Shown piece by piece: positions 1-8,040 of a stretch of DNA of 52,525 bases. This DNA is from Vibrio rotiferianus CAIM 577 = LMG 21460 (GTDB lineage Bacteria; Pseudomonadota; Gammaproteobacteria; Enterobacterales; Vibrionaceae). The notes below the pieces were generated by a model. That model worked only from the letters and a program-made list of their open reading frames with translations, searched no databases and was not told the DNA's origin. A program made the translations under genes and the position numbers. The first letter of the stretch is position 1; the number at the start of each line of letters is the position of its first letter. The stretch is from assembly GCF_002741985.1 (NCBI RefSeq), contig NZ_APHW01000025.1:1-52525 (forward strand), in the 5' to 3' direction.

Positions 1-22
1 TTACAAAGGAACCTTTAAAGAG

Positions 23-99
23 TGGCGCGTCCTGGAGGATTCGAACCTCCGACCGCCTGGTTCGTAGCCAGGTACTCTATCCAGCTGAGCTAAGGACGC
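23..99 (-). tRNA. tRNA-Arg(ACG), copy 5 of the array
   Basis: A 77-nt tRNA read on the minus strand, with a 7-bp acceptor stem (GCGTCCT/AGGACGC), an encoded CCA end, a GGTTCGAATC T-loop and anticodon ACG in the CTACGAA loop. It decodes CGN arginine codons after A34 is converted to inosine. It is the promoter-distal member of the array and appears identical to the other four Arg copies. Confidence 0.97.
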
Positions 100-157
100 G
101 CAGTTTTCGATATCAGTATTACCAATATCAGGAGTTCACAAAGGAAACCCTAAAGAG

Positions 158-234
158 TGGCGCGTCCTGGAGGATTCGAACCTCCGACCGCCTGGTTCGT
201 AGCCAGGTACTCTATCCAGCTGAGCTAAGGACGC
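158..234 (-). tRNA. tRNA-Arg(ACG), copy 4
   Basis: Same 77-nt sequence as the other Arg copies, with anticodon ACG and encoded CCA. The spacer on each side is almost the same sequence (100-157 and 235-291), so this copy belongs to a tandem duplication of about 135 bp. Confidence 0.97.
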
Positions 235-291
235 GCAGTTTTCGATATCGGTATTACCAATATCAGGAGTTCACAAGGAAACCCTAAAGAG

Positions 292-368
292 TGGCGCGTC
301 CTGGAGGATTCGAACCTCCGACCGCCTGGTTCGTAGCCAGGTACTCTATCCAGCTGAGCTAAGGACGC
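292..368 (-). tRNA. tRNA-Arg(ACG), copy 3
   Basis: 77-nt tRNA with anticodon ACG and encoded CCA, identical to its neighbours. It is the promoter-proximal end of the 134-135 bp tandem repeat unit. The spacer on its right (369-424) is unrelated and AT-rich. Confidence 0.97.
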
Positions 369-424
369 GCAATAATCTTTATTTTACTTTGTATAACCCG
401 TTTATCAAACGAATTATTAAATAG

Positions 425-501
425 TGGCGCGTCCTGGAGGATTCGAACCTCCGACCGCCTGGTTCGTAGCCAGGTACTCTATCCAGCTGAGCTAAGGACG
501 C
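425..501 (-). tRNA. tRNA-Arg(ACG), copy 2
   Basis: 77-nt tRNA with anticodon ACG and encoded CCA. It lies just past a terminator-like run (557-577) that separates it from the preceding tRNA-Ser. Confidence 0.97.
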
Positions 502-586
502 GCAGTTCTTCTTGCTAAGAAGTTGTGAAGCAAATCACACTAGTTTCTTACGAAACAAAAAAAAGGCCATCGGGCCAGTCAATGAA

Positions 587-678
587 TGGCGGTGAAGGAG
601 GGATTCGAACCCTCGATACGGGATAAACCGTATACTCCCTTAGCAGGGGAGCGCCTTCAGCCTCTCGGCCACCTCACC
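587..678 (-). tRNA. tRNA-Ser(GCU), copy 2
   Basis: 92-nt class II tRNA with a long variable arm, acceptor GGTGAGG and encoded CCA. The anticodon is GCU in the loop CTGCTAA, so it reads AGC/AGU. It appears identical to the copy at 815-906. Confidence 0.97.
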
Positions 679-707
679 GTTTTCATTGTTATATCTCAAA
701 AGAGATA

Positions 708-784
708 TGGCGCGTCCTGGAGGATTCGAACCTCCGACCGCCTGGTTCGTAGCCAGGTACTCTATCCAGCTGAGCTAAGGACGC
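708..784 (-). tRNA. tRNA-Arg(ACG), copy 1
   Basis: 77-nt tRNA-Arg with anticodon ACG and encoded CCA, placed between the two tRNA-Ser genes. Its 5' flank differs from the other copies (ggacgcac rather than ggacgcgc on the plus strand), which fixes the mature 5' end at position 784. Confidence 0.97.
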
Positions 785-814
785 ACTTTTGTTGATAAAT
801 CAACGTTGCAAGAA

Positions 815-906
815 TGGCGGTGAAGGAGGGATTCGAACCCTCGATACGGGATAAACCGTATACTCCCTTAGCAGGGGAGCGCCTTCAGCCTCTCGGCCAC
901 CTCACC
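815..906 (-). tRNA. tRNA-Ser(GCU), copy 1
   Basis: 92-nt tRNA-Ser with a long variable arm, anticodon GCU and encoded CCA. It is the first gene of the array after the promoter at 922-949. In E. coli the same place, downstream of csrA, is held by serV followed by argV/Y/Z/Q, so the arrangement is conserved. Confidence 0.97.
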
Positions 907-921
907 GTCTTGCGGAGGCAC

Positions 922-949
922 ATATTACGTTTTACCGAAAATATGTCAA
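922..949 (-). promoter_or_regulatory. Sigma-70 promoter of the tRNA array
   Basis: On the minus strand TTGACA (944-949) is followed after 16 bp by TAATAT (922-927). A GC-rich discriminator (GCCTCCGC) follows, just before the first tRNA. Perfect -35 boxes with GC-rich discriminators are typical of stringently controlled stable-RNA promoters; that control is inferred. Confidence 0.65.
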
Positions 950-1065
950 ACACTTTCTTTGAAAAAAAACGCAAAAATCGCTTAACCGATGCGGATTTAA
1001 TCAAAGTGATTATTAAACAAACTTTACCACCCTATTATGATGAAAAAAAGAGAGTCTTCTCTTAA
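943..1065 (+). CDS. Possible 40-codon small protein (doubtful)
   Basis: An open frame from ATG 943 to TAA 1065 encodes about 40 residues, rich in Lys (start MSNTFFEKKRK, end DEKKRVFS). I do not recognise it. It is followed on the plus strand by the strong bidirectional terminator at 1088-1117, which would give it a proper 3' end facing csrA. Against it: there is no Shine-Dalgarno sequence before the ATG, and its 5' end overlaps the tRNA promoter on the other strand. An in-frame TTG at 910 is an alternative start. Confidence 0.25.
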   Translation: MSNTFFEKKRKNRLTDADLIKVIIKQTLPPYYDEKKRVFS

Positions 1066-1087
1066 AAAATGACATTTATTAGAAACT

Positions 1088-1117
1088 AAAAAGGCTAGCC
1101 TATCGGCTAGCCTTTTT
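1088..1117. terminator. Bidirectional terminator after csrA
   Basis: A 13-bp inverted repeat (1088-1100 with 1105-1117) with the 4-nt loop TATC. The core is GGCTAGCC and the stem ends in A5/T5, so it can terminate in both directions. It ends csrA on the minus strand and isolates the tRNA array. Confidence 0.9.
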
Positions 1118-1149
1118 CATTCAAACTAAGCTCTGTAAACAGGAGCGGC

Positions 1150-1347
1150 TTAGTAGTTACCTGAAGCAACGTTGCCATTGCCTTTTTCAGCTTGAATGCG
1201 CATGTAGATTTCTTCACGGTGAACAGAAACCTCTTTCGGAGCGTTAACGCCGATACGTACTTGGTTACCTTTAACACCTAGTACAGTTACAGTTACTTCA
1301 TCACCAATCATAAGTGTTTCGCCTACGCGGCGAGTCAAAATTAGCAT
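1150..1347 (-). CDS. csrA: Carbon storage regulator CsrA (RsmA), RNA-binding protein
   Basis: CsrA is a homodimeric RNA-binding protein that binds GGA motifs in 5' leaders, usually blocking translation. In Vibrio it is titrated by CsrB/C/D RNAs made under VarS/VarA control. The 65-residue product has the family N-terminus [10 protein letters not shown], the [16 protein letters not shown] block and the RNA-contacting Arg at position 44. The C-terminal tail after about residue 55 differs from E. coli, as is common. AAGGAG precedes the ATG. It lies downstream of alaS and lysC on the same strand, 92 bases after the lysC stop, and ends at a strong terminator. Its upstream sensor gene barA/varS is also in this window (25075). 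Confidence 0.98.
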   Translation of the reverse strand: MLILTRRVGETLMIGDEVTVTVLGVKGNQVRIGVNAPKEVSVHREEIYMRIQAEKGNGNVASGNY

Positions 1348-1439
1348 TCTTTGCTCCTTGAGTAATCTCTAAATTTTCTTGCTACAAAGCTATTATCCAA
1401 CAAAAGTTATATTTTCGTAAACTACCTTGTTACCGAAAA

Positions 1440-2627
1440 TTAGCCCAAAAAGGCATGTTTTTGCTGAATGTTCAATGCTTCACTAGATGTAACGTAAGCA
1501 TCATGAAGAATATTTGCTGCTGCATCCACACATTCAGGTGGTAAGACTAGCATCATAGTGAGTGCATTCGTTGAGCAGAAGTTGGTCGTAATATCTTGCT
1601 GTGCCAACAATTCACAGGCATGGTCAACCATTCCATTGGCTTCTAGCCCCACAGCGGTCAACAGGCTTACAAGTTCACTATTACGGATTTTATCGCGGAA
1701 CACCAGATCCAACTTGGCACATGCATCTTGTTTTATCATGATACCTGTTCGTTCTGCTTCCTCGATCACATTCCAAATGTCTATACCTAACATCTGACAT
1801 TGCTTTGTAATGCTAGACAAATGTTCGTTATCGACTTCAATCATGGCAAGGTCACGTTGAATGGCTATACCAGAGACGGCTTTTAAGCCTGACTCTCCTT
1901 TTACCAAACTGCCTTCGTTCACATCAAATGTCGAAAGCACACGCAGTGGCACATTATTCTTCCATGCAAACTGCACAGAAGGGAGATGCAACACTTTCGC
2001 TCCACGGCTGGCCATTGCTTCCATCGAAGGGAAATCAATCACCGCCATCTTTTGAGCGTTTTTTACTACACGCGGATCACAAGTATAAATACCATCAACG
2101 TCGGTAAAGATTTGACACTCATCAGCGCTTAATGCGCCAGCTAATGTCACTGCGCTCGTATCTGAGCCACCTCGACCTAATGTGGTGATATCCCCATTTT
2201 CATTCACACCTTGGAAGCCTGCCACGATAACGATTTGATCTTGTTGAAGTAAATCCATAATCGTAGAAGTATCAATGTGTTTAATCGTCGCGTCATTGTG
2301 TTGATTATCCGTCACAATGTTCGCTTGTGCTCCGGTAAGTGAGCGAGCAGCATAACCCAATTTATTGAGAGTCATTGCCAATAGTGCCATCGACACTTGC
2401 TCACCAGCAGAGAGCAAAACATCAAGTTCTCGAGCCGTTGGAACGCTATCTACTTGCTTAGCGAGATCCATTAGTCGGTTTGTTTCGCCTGACATCGCAG
2501 ACACAACAACGACAACTTGATTACCATCATTTTTCGCCTTAATGATGTGTTCAGCTACCTGGTGGATTCTTTCAATTGAACCCACTGAGGTTCCGCCAAA
2601 CTTTTGCACGATAAGGGGCTTTTTCAC
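1440..2627 (-). CDS. lysC: Aspartokinase, monofunctional
   Basis: Phosphorylates aspartate with ATP, the first step toward lysine, threonine, methionine and diaminopimelate. The 395-residue protein has the kinase signature KFGGTS (residues 9-14) and GRGGSDTS (151-158), then two C-terminal ACT domains (about 265-395) that normally bind feedback amino acids. At this length it resembles the shorter Pseudomonas/Bacillus-type aspartokinases rather than E. coli LysC (449 residues). There is no fused homoserine dehydrogenase. It lies between alaS and csrA, as in Pseudomonas but not E. coli. A TATAAT at 2689-2694 (minus) could be its -10 box. I saw no lysine riboswitch in the leader. Which amino acid inhibits it cannot be read from the sequence. 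Confidence 0.93.
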   Translation of the reverse strand: MKKPLIVQKFGGTSVGSIERIHQVAEHIIKAKNDGNQVVVVVSAMSGETNRLMDLAKQVDSVPTARELDVLLSAGEQVSMALLAMTLNKLGYAARSLTGAQANIVTDNQHNDATIKHIDTSTIMDLLQQDQIVIVAGFQGVNENGDITTLGRGGSDTSAVTLAGALSADECQIFTDVDGIYTCDPRVVKNAQKMAVIDFPSMEAMASRGAKVLHLPSVQFAWKNNVPLRVLSTFDVNEGSLVKGESGLKAVSGIAIQRDLAMIEVDNEHLSSITKQCQMLGIDIWNVIEEAERTGIMIKQDACAKLDLVFRDKIRNSELVSLLTAVGLEANGMVDHACELLAQQDITTNFCSTNALTMMLVLPPECVDAAANILHDAYVTSSEALNIQQKHAFLG

Positions 2628-2773
2628 CAGTCTTCACCTTCCCAAGACCAAAGTCTCATTCGGACCACTCATATTCTACTAGTTGAAAATTATATAAGCG
2701 GTAGTTACAACAAAAACCAAGCAGCGTAAATGACCTGGTTAAAATACGGTCAATTAAACCACTTGGTTACCAT

Positions 2774-2814
2774 AAAAAAATTACGCCCAATCAAAGAACA
2801 TTGATTGAGCGTAA
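2774..2814 (-). terminator. alaS terminator
   Basis: A 14-bp inverted repeat (2781-2794 with 2801-2814, one G-U pair) with a 6-nt loop. On the minus strand it is followed by T7 (2774-2780). It lies 16 bases after the alaS stop and separates alaS from lysC. Confidence 0.9.
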
Positions 2815-2830
2815 ATTGTGTTTTAAATAA

Positions 2831-5413
2831 TTATAGGCGTTCTTCTAGCCAAGGCTGTACAGACTGAATCGCCGCAGGTAGTGCCGCAACATCGGTACCA
2901 CCTGCTTGAGCCATATCTGGGCGACCACCGCCTTTACCGCCTACTTGCTCAGCAACCATCTTAACTAAGTCACCTGCTTTCACTTTGCCGATAAGGTCTT
3001 TGGTTACACCTGCAATCAGACCGATCTTGTCATCGTTTACGTTAGCAAGAAGGATAACGCCGCTACCTACTTGGTTTTTGATGTCATCAACCATAGTACG
3101 TAGGTTCTTGTTATCTGCGCCTTCTAGAGCTGCGATCAGTACTTTAGTACCATTGATATCCTGAACTTTACCCATGATGTTTGCACTTTCTGCTGCAGCC
3201 ATCTTGTCTTTCAGTTTTTGGATTTCTTTCTCTAGAAATTTCGCTTTCTGTGCTGATTCAGCCAGTTTCTCTTCGTACTTAGCCGCTTGAGCTTCGATTG
3301 CGTCTAGCGCACCTTCACCCGTTACTGCTTCGATACGGCGGATACCTGCTGCGATACCACCTTCAGATGTGATCTTGAATAGACCGATATCACCAGTGCT
3401 TGAAGCGTGGATACCACCACAAAGCTCAGTAGAGAAATCGCCCATAGACAGTACGCGAACTTCGTCATCGTACTTCTCACCAAACAATGCCATTGCGCCT
3501 TTCTTCTTCGCAGACTCAATGTCCATCACGTTGGTTTCAACCTTGTGGTTACGGCGAATTTGCGCGTTCACTAGACGCTCAACTTCTTTCAGCTCTGCAG
3601 CCGTTACCGCTTCTAGGTGAGAAAAGTCGAAACGTAGGCTATCTGGTTTCACTAGTGAACCTTTCTGCGTTACGTGCTCACCAAGAAGTTGGCGTAGCGC
3701 AGCATGCAGCAAGTGCGTCGCTGAGTGATTTAGAGAGATAGCGGCACGACGCTCGGCGTCAACGATAGTTGCTACTTCGTCACCTTTCGCTAGAACGCCT
3801 TCGGCCATTACACCGTGGTGTGCGATTGCGTTGCCTAGTTTCTGAGTGTCTTCAACACGGAATACACCAGACTCCGTGCGGATTTCACCAGCGTCACCAC
3901 ATTGACCGCCTGACTCAGCGTAGAATGGTGTCTCACCAAGTACGATGATTGCTTTGTCGCCTGCAGATAGCGAATCTACTTCGTTGCCTTCAACAAACAT
4001 CGCAGCAACTGAGCTAGAACCTTTAGTGCCTGTGTAACCACAGAATTCTGTTTGCGTATCAACTTTGATTGCTGCGTTGTAATCAGTACCGAAGTTACCT
4101 GCTTCACGTGCACGTTGACGCTGCTCTTCCATCGCTTTCTCGAAACCTTCTTCGTCGATAGCGAACTCACGCTCACGTGCAACGTCGTTAGTTAAGTCAG
4201 CTGGGAAGCCGTAAGTGTCGTAAAGTTTGAATACGGTTTCGCCGTCTAGCACTTTACCGTCTAGGTTATCTAGCGCTTCGTTTAGAATCGCCATACCACG
4301 CTCCAGTGTACGACCGAAGTTTTCTTCTTCGATACGCAATACTTTTTCAACCACAGCTTGTTGACGCTTCAGCTCTTCACCAGCCGTACCCATGATGTCT
4401 GCTAGTACACCAACCAACTTGTGGAAGAATGCACCTTGTGCGCCTAGCTTGTTACCGTGACGAACTGCACGACGGATAATACGACGTAGCACGTAACCAC
4501 GACCTTCGTTTGAAGGCATTACGCCATCAACGATCAGGAATGAACATGAACGGATGTGGTCTGCGATAACGCGTAGCGATTGGTTCGATAGGTCTTCGTA
4601 ACCGATCACTTCAGCAGCTGCTTTGATTAGAGCTTGGAATACATCGATTTCGTAGTTTGAGTGAACGCCTTGCATGATTGCAGAGATACGCTCGATACCC
4701 ATACCTGTATCTACCGATGGTTTTGGTAGCGGTTCCATAGTGCCGTCTGCGTGACGGTTGAACTGCATGAATACGTTGTTCCAGATCTCGATGAAACGGT
4801 CACCATCTTCTTCAGGCGTGCCAGGACGGCCACCCCAGATGTGCTCACCGTGATCGTAGAAAATTTCAGTACATGGACCACAAGGGCCAGTGTCACCCAT
4901 TTGCCAGAAGTTATCTGACTCGTATGGTTTACCACCTTTCTTGTCGCCAATGCGGATAATGCGGTCTGCTGGAACGCCTACTTTTTTGTTCCAGATATCG
5001 AATGCTTCGTCATCTGTCTCGTAAACCGTTACTAGTAGACGGTCTGCTGGCAGCTTAAGAGTTTCAGTTAGAAATTCCCATGCGAAAGCAATCGCGTCTT
5101 CTTTGAAGTAATCGCCAAAGCTGAAGTTGCCTAGCATTTCAAAGAAAGTGTGGTGACGAGCTGTAAAGCCAACGTTTTCCAGGTCGTTGTGTTTACCACC
5201 AGCACGTACACAACGTTGAGCCGTAGTCGCTCGAGTGTAGGCTCGTTTTTCTAAGCCTAAGAAACAATCTTTAAATTGGTTCATACCCGCGTTTGTGAAC
5301 AGCAGGGTTGGGTCGTTATGTGGAACTAACGATGAACTTTCTACGATTTGGTGTCCTTTGCTCTCAAAGAACTTGAGGAACGCGTTACGAACCTCATCAG
5401 TGCTCATGTACAT
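2831..5413 (-). CDS. alaS: Alanine--tRNA ligase
   Basis: Class II synthetase that charges tRNA-Ala and hydrolyses mischarged Ser- or Gly-tRNA-Ala. Its 860 residues are full length for the family. The N-terminal catalytic core carries [18 protein letters not shown]. The editing domain has the zinc site HSATH (562-566) with CGGIH (665-669). A coiled coil around 715-745 and the C-terminal DHHA1-type oligomerisation domain follow. The start MYMSTDEVR is used because AGGAAGAG lies 4 bases before that ATG; the second ATG two codons later is an alternative. It is downstream of recX on the same strand and has its own terminator. Confidence 0.98.
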   Translation of the reverse strand: MYMSTDEVRNAFLKFFESKGHQIVESSSLVPHNDPTLLFTNAGMNQFKDCFLGLEKRAYTRATTAQRCVRAGGKHNDLENVGFTARHHTFFEMLGNFSFGDYFKEDAIAFAWEFLTETLKLPADRLLVTVYETDDEAFDIWNKKVGVPADRIIRIGDKKGGKPYESDNFWQMGDTGPCGPCTEIFYDHGEHIWGGRPGTPEEDGDRFIEIWNNVFMQFNRHADGTMEPLPKPSVDTGMGIERISAIMQGVHSNYEIDVFQALIKAAAEVIGYEDLSNQSLRVIADHIRSCSFLIVDGVMPSNEGRGYVLRRIIRRAVRHGNKLGAQGAFFHKLVGVLADIMGTAGEELKRQQAVVEKVLRIEEENFGRTLERGMAILNEALDNLDGKVLDGETVFKLYDTYGFPADLTNDVAREREFAIDEEGFEKAMEEQRQRAREAGNFGTDYNAAIKVDTQTEFCGYTGTKGSSSVAAMFVEGNEVDSLSAGDKAIIVLGETPFYAESGGQCGDAGEIRTESGVFRVEDTQKLGNAIAHHGVMAEGVLAKGDEVATIVDAERRAAISLNHSATHLLHAALRQLLGEHVTQKGSLVKPDSLRFDFSHLEAVTAAELKEVERLVNAQIRRNHKVETNVMDIESAKKKGAMALFGEKYDDEVRVLSMGDFSTELCGGIHASSTGDIGLFKITSEGGIAAGIRRIEAVTGEGALDAIEAQAAKYEEKLAESAQKAKFLEKEIQKLKDKMAAAESANIMGKVQDINGTKVLIAALEGADNKNLRTMVDDIKNQVGSGVILLANVNDDKIGLIAGVTKDLIGKVKAGDLVKMVAEQVGGKGGGRPDMAQAGGTDVAALPAAIQSVQPWLEERL

Positions 5414-5552
5414 GCAGCTCTTCCTGAAAATAGTCGAGTTAGAATTTTGCCGTATTGTAGATCATGCAATCAGCTACGACTAGTTTTCTTGCGGAAAAGA
5501 GGGGGTAGAAGAAAAAATTTAAGGTAAAACAAAAATCAACGTGAGTCATTCA

Positions 5553-6023
5553 CTATGAATCTTCGTCCTCAAAGCTCAGCGCGTAGCTGATTTGGTCAAA
5601 ACTGTAGCCACGATATTGCAGAAATCGCACCTGTTTAGCGTACTCTTTCTGGTCTTTGGCTTTAATTCCTTTGAATTTCTTCTCAGCAGCCATTCTTGCC
5701 AGTTCAAACCAGTCTTGTGGCTCTTCTGCCATCGCCATATCAATGATGGATTCTGCGACACGCTTTTGGTTCAATTCTTGACGAATGCGGCGCTCACCGT
5801 GACCTTTGTAAACATGCTGGCGCACTTGGCTTTTGGCATAACGCAGGTCATCCAAATAGTTATGGTCGAGACAAAAATTGATTGCCGCTTCTATCTCTGC
5901 CTCTTCATAACCTTTTAGAGCCAGCTTTTGGTATAGCTCGTATTGCCCATGGTCTCGACGGCTCAATAATTGAATAGCCGCTTCTTTGCTGGATAGGGTC
6001 GGCGCTTGACGCTTTTGGTACAT
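5553..6023 (-). CDS. recX: Recombination regulator RecX
   Basis: RecX binds RecA filaments and limits their growth, damping recombination and the SOS signal. The product is 156 residues with the family's repeated three-helix pattern: [14 protein letters not shown], then [16 protein letters not shown], then [12 protein letters not shown]. It lies 205 bases downstream of recA on the same strand. In E. coli recX is expressed by read-through of the recA terminator, and the layout here permits the same. No separate LexA box was found in front of it. Confidence 0.95.
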   Translation of the reverse strand: MYQKRQAPTLSSKEAAIQLLSRRDHGQYELYQKLALKGYEEAEIEAAINFCLDHNYLDDLRYAKSQVRQHVYKGHGERRIRQELNQKRVAESIIDMAMAEEPQDWFELARMAAEKKFKGIKAKDQKEYAKQVRFLQYRGYSFDQISYALSFEDEDS

Positions 6024-6178
6024 AGTGTTCCTAAAACTATTTTTGCTGTACAGGCTCTATAACAATCGTAGTAAATAACCACTCACTCTAGCTTACATAG
6101 GCGCTAGTTCTGAACGCTGACCTACCCTAATTGATATGAGTCTGCCCTTGTGTTTTCGGTTTTGATTTCAGCAGATAC

Positions 6179-6207
6179 AACAAAGCCCCGCATAGCAGGG
6201 CTTTGTT
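6179..6207 (-). terminator. recA terminator, probably leaky
   Basis: A 10-bp inverted repeat (6179-6188 with 6198-6207; GGGCTTTGTT arm). On the minus strand only a short T-rich tail follows, interrupted by G. A weak terminator here would allow some transcription into recX. Confidence 0.6.
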
Positions 6208-6228
6208 CAACATGATTCAATCAGAAGA

Positions 6229-7272
6229 TTAAAACTCTTCTTCTTGCTCTGATTTTTCACCGGCTTCTGGTGCTTCAGGTAGTGCTGGTGAAAGTAGCAT
6301 TTCACGCAGTTTAGTATCGATAGTCTTACCGATTTCTGGGTTTTCGCGTAGGTAGTTACAAGCGTTTGCTTTACCTTGGCCAATCTTGTCGCCTTGGTAG
6401 CTGTACCATGCACCCGCTTTTTCAACTAGCTTGTGCTTCACGCCTAGGTCAATCAGTTCACCTTCACGGTTGAAACCTTGGCCGTACATGATTTGCGTGT
6501 TTGCTTCTTTAAACGGTGCAGCAATCTTGTTCTTAACAACTTTGATGCGCGTTTCGTTACCTACTACTTCGTCACCTTCTTTGATTGCGCCAGTACGACG
6601 AATATCTAGGCGAACAGAAGCGTAGAACTTAAGTGCGTTACCACCTGTTGTTGTTTCAGGGTTACCGAACATCACACCAATCTTCATACGGATTTGGTTG
6701 ATGAAGATACACATACAGTTAGATTGCTTTAGGTTACCCGTTAGCTTACGCATCGCTTGAGAAAGCATACGTGCTTGAAGACCCATGTGGCTGTCGCCCA
6801 TTTCGCCTTCGATTTCTGCTTTTGGTGTTAGTGCAGCAACTGAGTCGACAACCATAACGTCGATAGCACCAGAACGTGCAAGTGCGTCACAGATTTCTAG
6901 CGCTTGCTCACCAGTGTCTGGCTGAGAAACCAATAGTGCATCGATATCAACGCCAAGTTTCTTTGCGTATACAGGATCTAGAGCGTGCTCTGCATCGATA
7001 AACGCACAAGTTTTGCCTTCACGTTGCGCAGCAGCAATCAACTCAAGAGTTAGCGTTGTTTTACCTGAAGATTCTGGACCGTAGATTTCTACGATACGAC
7101 CCATTGGTAGACCACCAGCACCCAAAGCGATATCAAGAGAAAGAGAACCCGTTGAGATGGTTTCTACGTCCATTGCGCGGTTATCACCAAGGCGCATGAT
7201 AGAGCCTTTACCGAATTGCTTTTCAATTTGACCTAGCGCAGCGGCGAGCGCTTTCTGTTTGTTCTCGTCCAT
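6229..7272 (-). CDS. recA: Recombinase RecA
   Basis: ATP-dependent strand-exchange protein and co-protease for LexA cleavage. From ATG 7272 it is 347 residues: Walker A GPESSGKT (65-72), Walker B region [10 protein letters not shown], the L1 and L2 DNA-binding loops (the latter around [15 protein letters not shown]), and an acidic C-terminal tail ending EQEEEF. An upstream in-frame ATG (7293) would add seven residues, but GGAG stands 7 bases before the 7272 ATG and the family begins MDENK, so the shorter form is preferred. Expression is SOS controlled by the LexA box at 7365-7380. Confidence 0.98.
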   Translation of the reverse strand: MDENKQKALAAALGQIEKQFGKGSIMRLGDNRAMDVETISTGSLSLDIALGAGGLPMGRIVEIYGPESSGKTTLTLELIAAAQREGKTCAFIDAEHALDPVYAKKLGVDIDALLVSQPDTGEQALEICDALARSGAIDVMVVDSVAALTPKAEIEGEMGDSHMGLQARMLSQAMRKLTGNLKQSNCMCIFINQIRMKIGVMFGNPETTTGGNALKFYASVRLDIRRTGAIKEGDEVVGNETRIKVVKNKIAAPFKEANTQIMYGQGFNREGELIDLGVKHKLVEKAGAWYSYQGDKIGQGKANACNYLRENPEIGKTIDTKLREMLLSPALPEAPEAGEKSEQEEEF

Positions 7273-7358
7273 TACTTTCTCCGATTTATTCATCTTCTTT
7301 GGGCGACGAATAGTAATTCATTTTTCTTAAGCAGAAGAACTGCTCAGCAATGAAAGTT

Positions 7359-7386
7359 ATTATACTGTTGATTCATACAGTGTCTA
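7359..7386 (-). promoter_or_regulatory. recA promoter
   Basis: Minus strand: -35 TAGACA (7381-7386), 16-bp spacer, perfect -10 TATAAT (7359-7364). The whole spacer is the LexA box, so LexA would sit directly between the two promoter elements. Confidence 0.85.
7365..7380. promoter_or_regulatory. LexA (SOS) box of recA
   Basis: CTGTTGATTCATACAG fits the gammaproteobacterial LexA consensus CTG-N10-CAG. It exactly fills the spacer between the recA -35 and -10 hexamers. Confidence 0.92.
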
Positions 7387-7472
7387 TACCTGTATGAAAA
7401 AAATTTGGCAGACCTAAAGCTGTGATTTGCTCTAGCCCTTATCAACGCTGGGCTAAGACAATTTCACAAATT

Positions 7473-7961
7473 CTAAATCAGATGTTGATGCAATTGAGTC
7501 AGTGCATGCTCGACCGCTTTTTTGCGAACTTCTGCACGATCACCAGTAAAATGCATGGTTTCGACTTGCTGCCAACTTTGGTTATCAGCAAAAGCAAAGC
7601 AGACCGTTCCGACAGGTTTATCTTCACTGCCTCCTCCCGGACCAGCAATACCACTGATGGATACGCCGATGGTCGCGTTGGAGTTTTTAATTGCGCCCTG
7701 CACCATTTCAATCACAACAGGCTCACTCACTGCACCGTGCGCTTCTAACGTTGAAGCCTGTACGCCAAGCATCTCCATTTTCGCTTCATTACTATAAGTA
7801 ACGAACGCTCGATCAAGCCATGCTGAACTACCAGCGATGTCAGTAATAGCGGTTGCAACACCGCCACCCGTGCATGATTCTGCCGTGGTTAAAACATGTC
7901 CATGCTTAGCCAATAATGCGCCGAGATCGGCACTCAATTTTGTTGCTCTTTCCATAGCCAA
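7473..7961 (-). CDS. pncC: Nicotinamide-nucleotide amidase PncC (CinA C-terminal family)
   Basis: Deamidates nicotinamide mononucleotide to nicotinate mononucleotide, recycling the NMN released by DNA ligase into NAD. At about 162 residues it is the stand-alone CinA-C domain. It has TAESCTGGG near the N-terminus, the block [17 protein letters not shown], and [18 protein letters not shown] in the second half. The start is uncertain: a TTG at 7961 has AAGGG 5 bases upstream, while an ATG two codons later (7955) is the conventional choice. It lies between recA and the divergent mutS; in E. coli the homologue ygaD also precedes recA. Confidence 0.93.
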   Translation of the reverse strand: MAMERATKLSADLGALLAKHGHVLTTAESCTGGGVATAITDIAGSSAWLDRAFVTYSNEAKMEMLGVQASTLEAHGAVSEPVVIEMVQGAIKNSNATIGVSISGIAGPGGGSEDKPVGTVCFAFADNQSWQQVETMHFTGDRAEVRKKAVEHALTQLHQHLI

Positions 7962-8040
7962 AAATGCCCTTTGTCTCTTTTTACTTGATAGGGATTCACG
8001 TATCCTAAGCCGCTACGGAAATAAACAAAAGTACTTACCT

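Noticed and set aside
586..1065. Open frames across tRNA genes (for example 586-795 and 814-1065) that read the tRNA sequence as protein
   Set aside because: They translate tRNA-Ser and tRNA-Arg on the wrong strand. Only the tail after 943 was kept as a doubtful small gene.
2628..2773. Lysine riboswitch before lysC
   Set aside because: The leader is short and I could not find the conserved core of the lysine riboswitch.
7837..8040. 68-codon N-terminal extension of mutS
   Set aside because: It overlaps pncC on the other strand, has no family similarity, and the GTG at 8041 gives the normal 853-residue protein.
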